From NCBI GenBank assembly GCA_014925825.1, contig JACGCK010000484.1, positions 1 through 20,964 of the forward strand: a stretch of DNA of 20,964 nucleotides. The letters are read 5' to 3'. Below the pieces are notes generated by a model. That model did not search any database. It had not been told where the DNA came from and saw only the letters and a program-made list of their open reading frames with translations. Of this stretch, positions 19,601 through 20,964 are shown piece by piece. A program made the translations under genes and the position numbers. How positions within the stretch are numbered: the first letter of the stretch is position 1; every line of letters begins with the position of its first letter. The DNA comes from Pholiota molesta (Eukaryota; Basidiomycota; Agaricomycetes; Agaricales; Strophariaceae).

Positions 19601-20188
19601 CTCATAGGGCCCCGTGGGTGACTTGTAGTCTCCATTGGCCAAGAAGGTGTTGGCGGAACAGAGGAATGAGGAATTGCTTGAAAGACGTTTCTGTTGTTGA
19701 GCCAATCGATGTTTTGCAAACGAGCCTCTTCAAGAGCTTGACGCTCAGCCTTTCGTCTGCGCTTTCGCGCCTTCTTGCTTTCAGGCTGAGCGAGGCGATT
19801 CACGAGAGTCGGATGACCCCTTGGACCGTTACTCGAGCTTGCCACGGGGCCGTCTTGACTTGTGAAACTGTTTGCCCTTTTTCGCTTTTTGTCTACACGT
19901 GTGGTATGGCCTAAAGAATTAGAGTTTCGATGAGATCAGTGTTCGTCTGTACATTGCGCGACCGTTACGCACTACTCTCTGGAGGCCCTTGAACAGTATC
20001 GAATGTAGCATTTAGCGGGTTGATATGCATGTTCCTGCTCCTATCCTCGGGCAAAGGTGGTATAAGTTTTGCGGAGATGATTTGTTCGAGTTGTGATAAA
20101 GTTCAAGAAAGACCTCGTCCTCGGAATCGTCGATGGCGATGGGCGAATTGCGTGTGCCCGCACCCATGTAGGAAGGACGGGGTATCAT
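16627..20188 (-). CDS. Long RRM-like, proline-rich nuclear-type protein with acidic ends (frame broken many times)
   Basis: Coding segments follow one another on the minus strand over 3.5 kb, corresponding to roughly 1,000 residues. The start ATG at 20188 opens MIPRPSYMGAGTRNSPIAID followed by DDSEDE. Intron 19911-19972 splices in phase into a basic stretch (KKRKR, KKARKRRRKAER; probable nuclear localisation). Proline-rich segments follow (about 19250-19500). An RRM-like fold comes next: RTLVMEQLP (about 18957-18985) as RNP2, KALIEFATAEQARKAW (about 18825-18870) as RNP1, and IKVWWYRV (about 18722-18745). Then come EIEEGEIEGD, a basic/Gln-rich coil, Ser/Pro-rich regions, and a late coiled coil (LELAAKQKLLENHISESKML). 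After MREKTR an intron (16799-16911) splices in phase to the last exon, ending SDDEDEFEDD. At least eight frame changes interrupt it, nearly all -1, without substitution-type decay. The whole-gene model is therefore inferred. Function unknown; RNA binding is likely. Confidence 0.65.
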
Positions 20189-20595
20189 CGCAGAGGAGCA
20201 AAAGTTGTGAGCGGAAACAAACCAGTGTGAGAAATGGATCATATTTGTTCCTCTGCATCTTGCGCGATCAACAAACCACAACGTGCGTGCCGCCTTGTTC
20301 GCTCAACACCTTATCAAGGTTCTAGCTGCAGAATCACTTAGAAAGAAAGACACGAATTCCTTATCTTTGTCCAGTGATCTCCATCTCGTACGAAAATAAA
20401 CAGATATGTCTTTATGATTCAGAAGGAGGTGCCGTAATCCATTGGAATTTGGAAAGCCCAAGAAAGCAATTCCAGTCCGATGCGATATAGAAAACGGTGC
20501 TGTGTTGGTTGTAAAAGCAAATACTTATACCCTGCTAACCGTCACACCAATTTCTCTATAACAACCAGTATCAACAAAAAATTTCAAGGAAGGAG
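20189..20595. other. Probable divergent promoter region
   Basis: A 407-bp interval between the minus-strand start at 20188 and a possible plus-strand start at 20596. It is AT-rich, without a distinct TATA box that I can assign. No ORF with coding character lies inside. Confidence 0.4.
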
Positions 20596-20964
20596 ATGCC
20601 TTCTGAATCTCCTATAGTTGACCTGAACGTTAACATGCGCTGGACCTGTGACTACAACAATTGTACGTTTATTTGTTTTACCAGAAGCCCGGCTTCCAAT
20701 TTTTTTTTGCATGTCTCTAACTTCTCCGGGACTCTGAAGTCACGTACTTGGAGACACCAAGTAAGAATAAACCGAGCAAAAATGAGTCACTGAGTTGTAC
20801 TGTATGAGGCTGAAGCGGCGACCACAGCTGCACTAAGTTCCGCAACTACACTTTTTTTATTTACGATTTGCGCGGAAAGGTGGCCCGCCATTGAGATTGA
20901 CTTCAGGCATCGCGCGACGTGCGCAGTGACCGAACTCAATGGGTCGCAGAATCGCGCTGTGCGG
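20596..20964 (+). CDS. Possible 5' end of a plus-strand gene (runs off the window)
   Basis: ATG at 20596, in an A-rich leader (AAGGAAGGAG just upstream), opens MPSESPIVDLNVNMRW followed by TCDYNNC, a C-x4-C pair. A donor-like GTACGT follows at 20662, and another GTAAGA at about 20761 after RTWRHQ. This could be the first exon(s) of a C2H2-type zinc-finger protein, but the second half of the finger is not resolved and the gene leaves the window. The uninterrupted frame ends at 20793 and may include unspliced intron. Confidence 0.28.

Overview
The window reads as nuclear DNA of a mushroom-forming basidiomycete (Agaricomycetes). The host genes carry short introns of about 50-110 bp with GT..AG ends, and two of them belong to families I know almost only from Agaricomycetes (a DUF6533-type seven-helix membrane protein and a DUF6593 protein). 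All host genes that can be resolved lie on the minus strand, except one possible partial gene at the far right.

Positions 1-8291 are a rearranged cluster of one tyrosine-recombinase retrotransposon (DIRS/Ngaro-like: reverse transcriptase and RNase H followed by a tyrosine recombinase, YR). The window opens inside the RT of copy 1 (+), which runs through RNase H and YR to 1780, a 231-bp 3' UTR with a poly-A tract, and three tandem 634-bp terminal units (2012-3902). At about 3941 the sequence folds back on itself. Copy 2 (-, 3941-5912) repeats unit, UTR and YR in reverse and has an uninterrupted YR frame. Copy 3 (-, 5913-6728) and copy 4 (-, 6729-8291) are further truncated pieces in the same inverted orientation. 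Each 634-bp unit holds a series of inverted repeats, including two successive hairpins with the same layout (stem, bulged T, GGCC-N-GGCC cap).

Positions 8292-20964 are host sequence. From left to right: a 12-exon DUF6533-like membrane protein (8734-10392), a 3-exon DUF6593 protein (11730-12453), a complete 5-exon Ubc4/5-class ubiquitin-conjugating enzyme (14109-14801), a small unrecognised spliced gene (about 16196-16537), and a long gene (16627-20188) for an RRM-like, proline-rich protein with an acidic, SUMO-interaction-like stretch at each end. A possible plus-strand gene starts at 20596, divergent from the last. There is no sign of an operon or a shared pathway; these look like independent fungal genes.

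Single-base loss is a recurring oddity. The YR gene of copy 1, one 634-bp unit (about 7070-7225) and the long host gene are all affected, and where a reference copy exists the lost base is nearly always from a homopolymer run. The Ubc4, DUF6533 and DUF6593 genes are free of it. Local consensus error is the simplest explanation, but real decay cannot be excluded from sequence alone.
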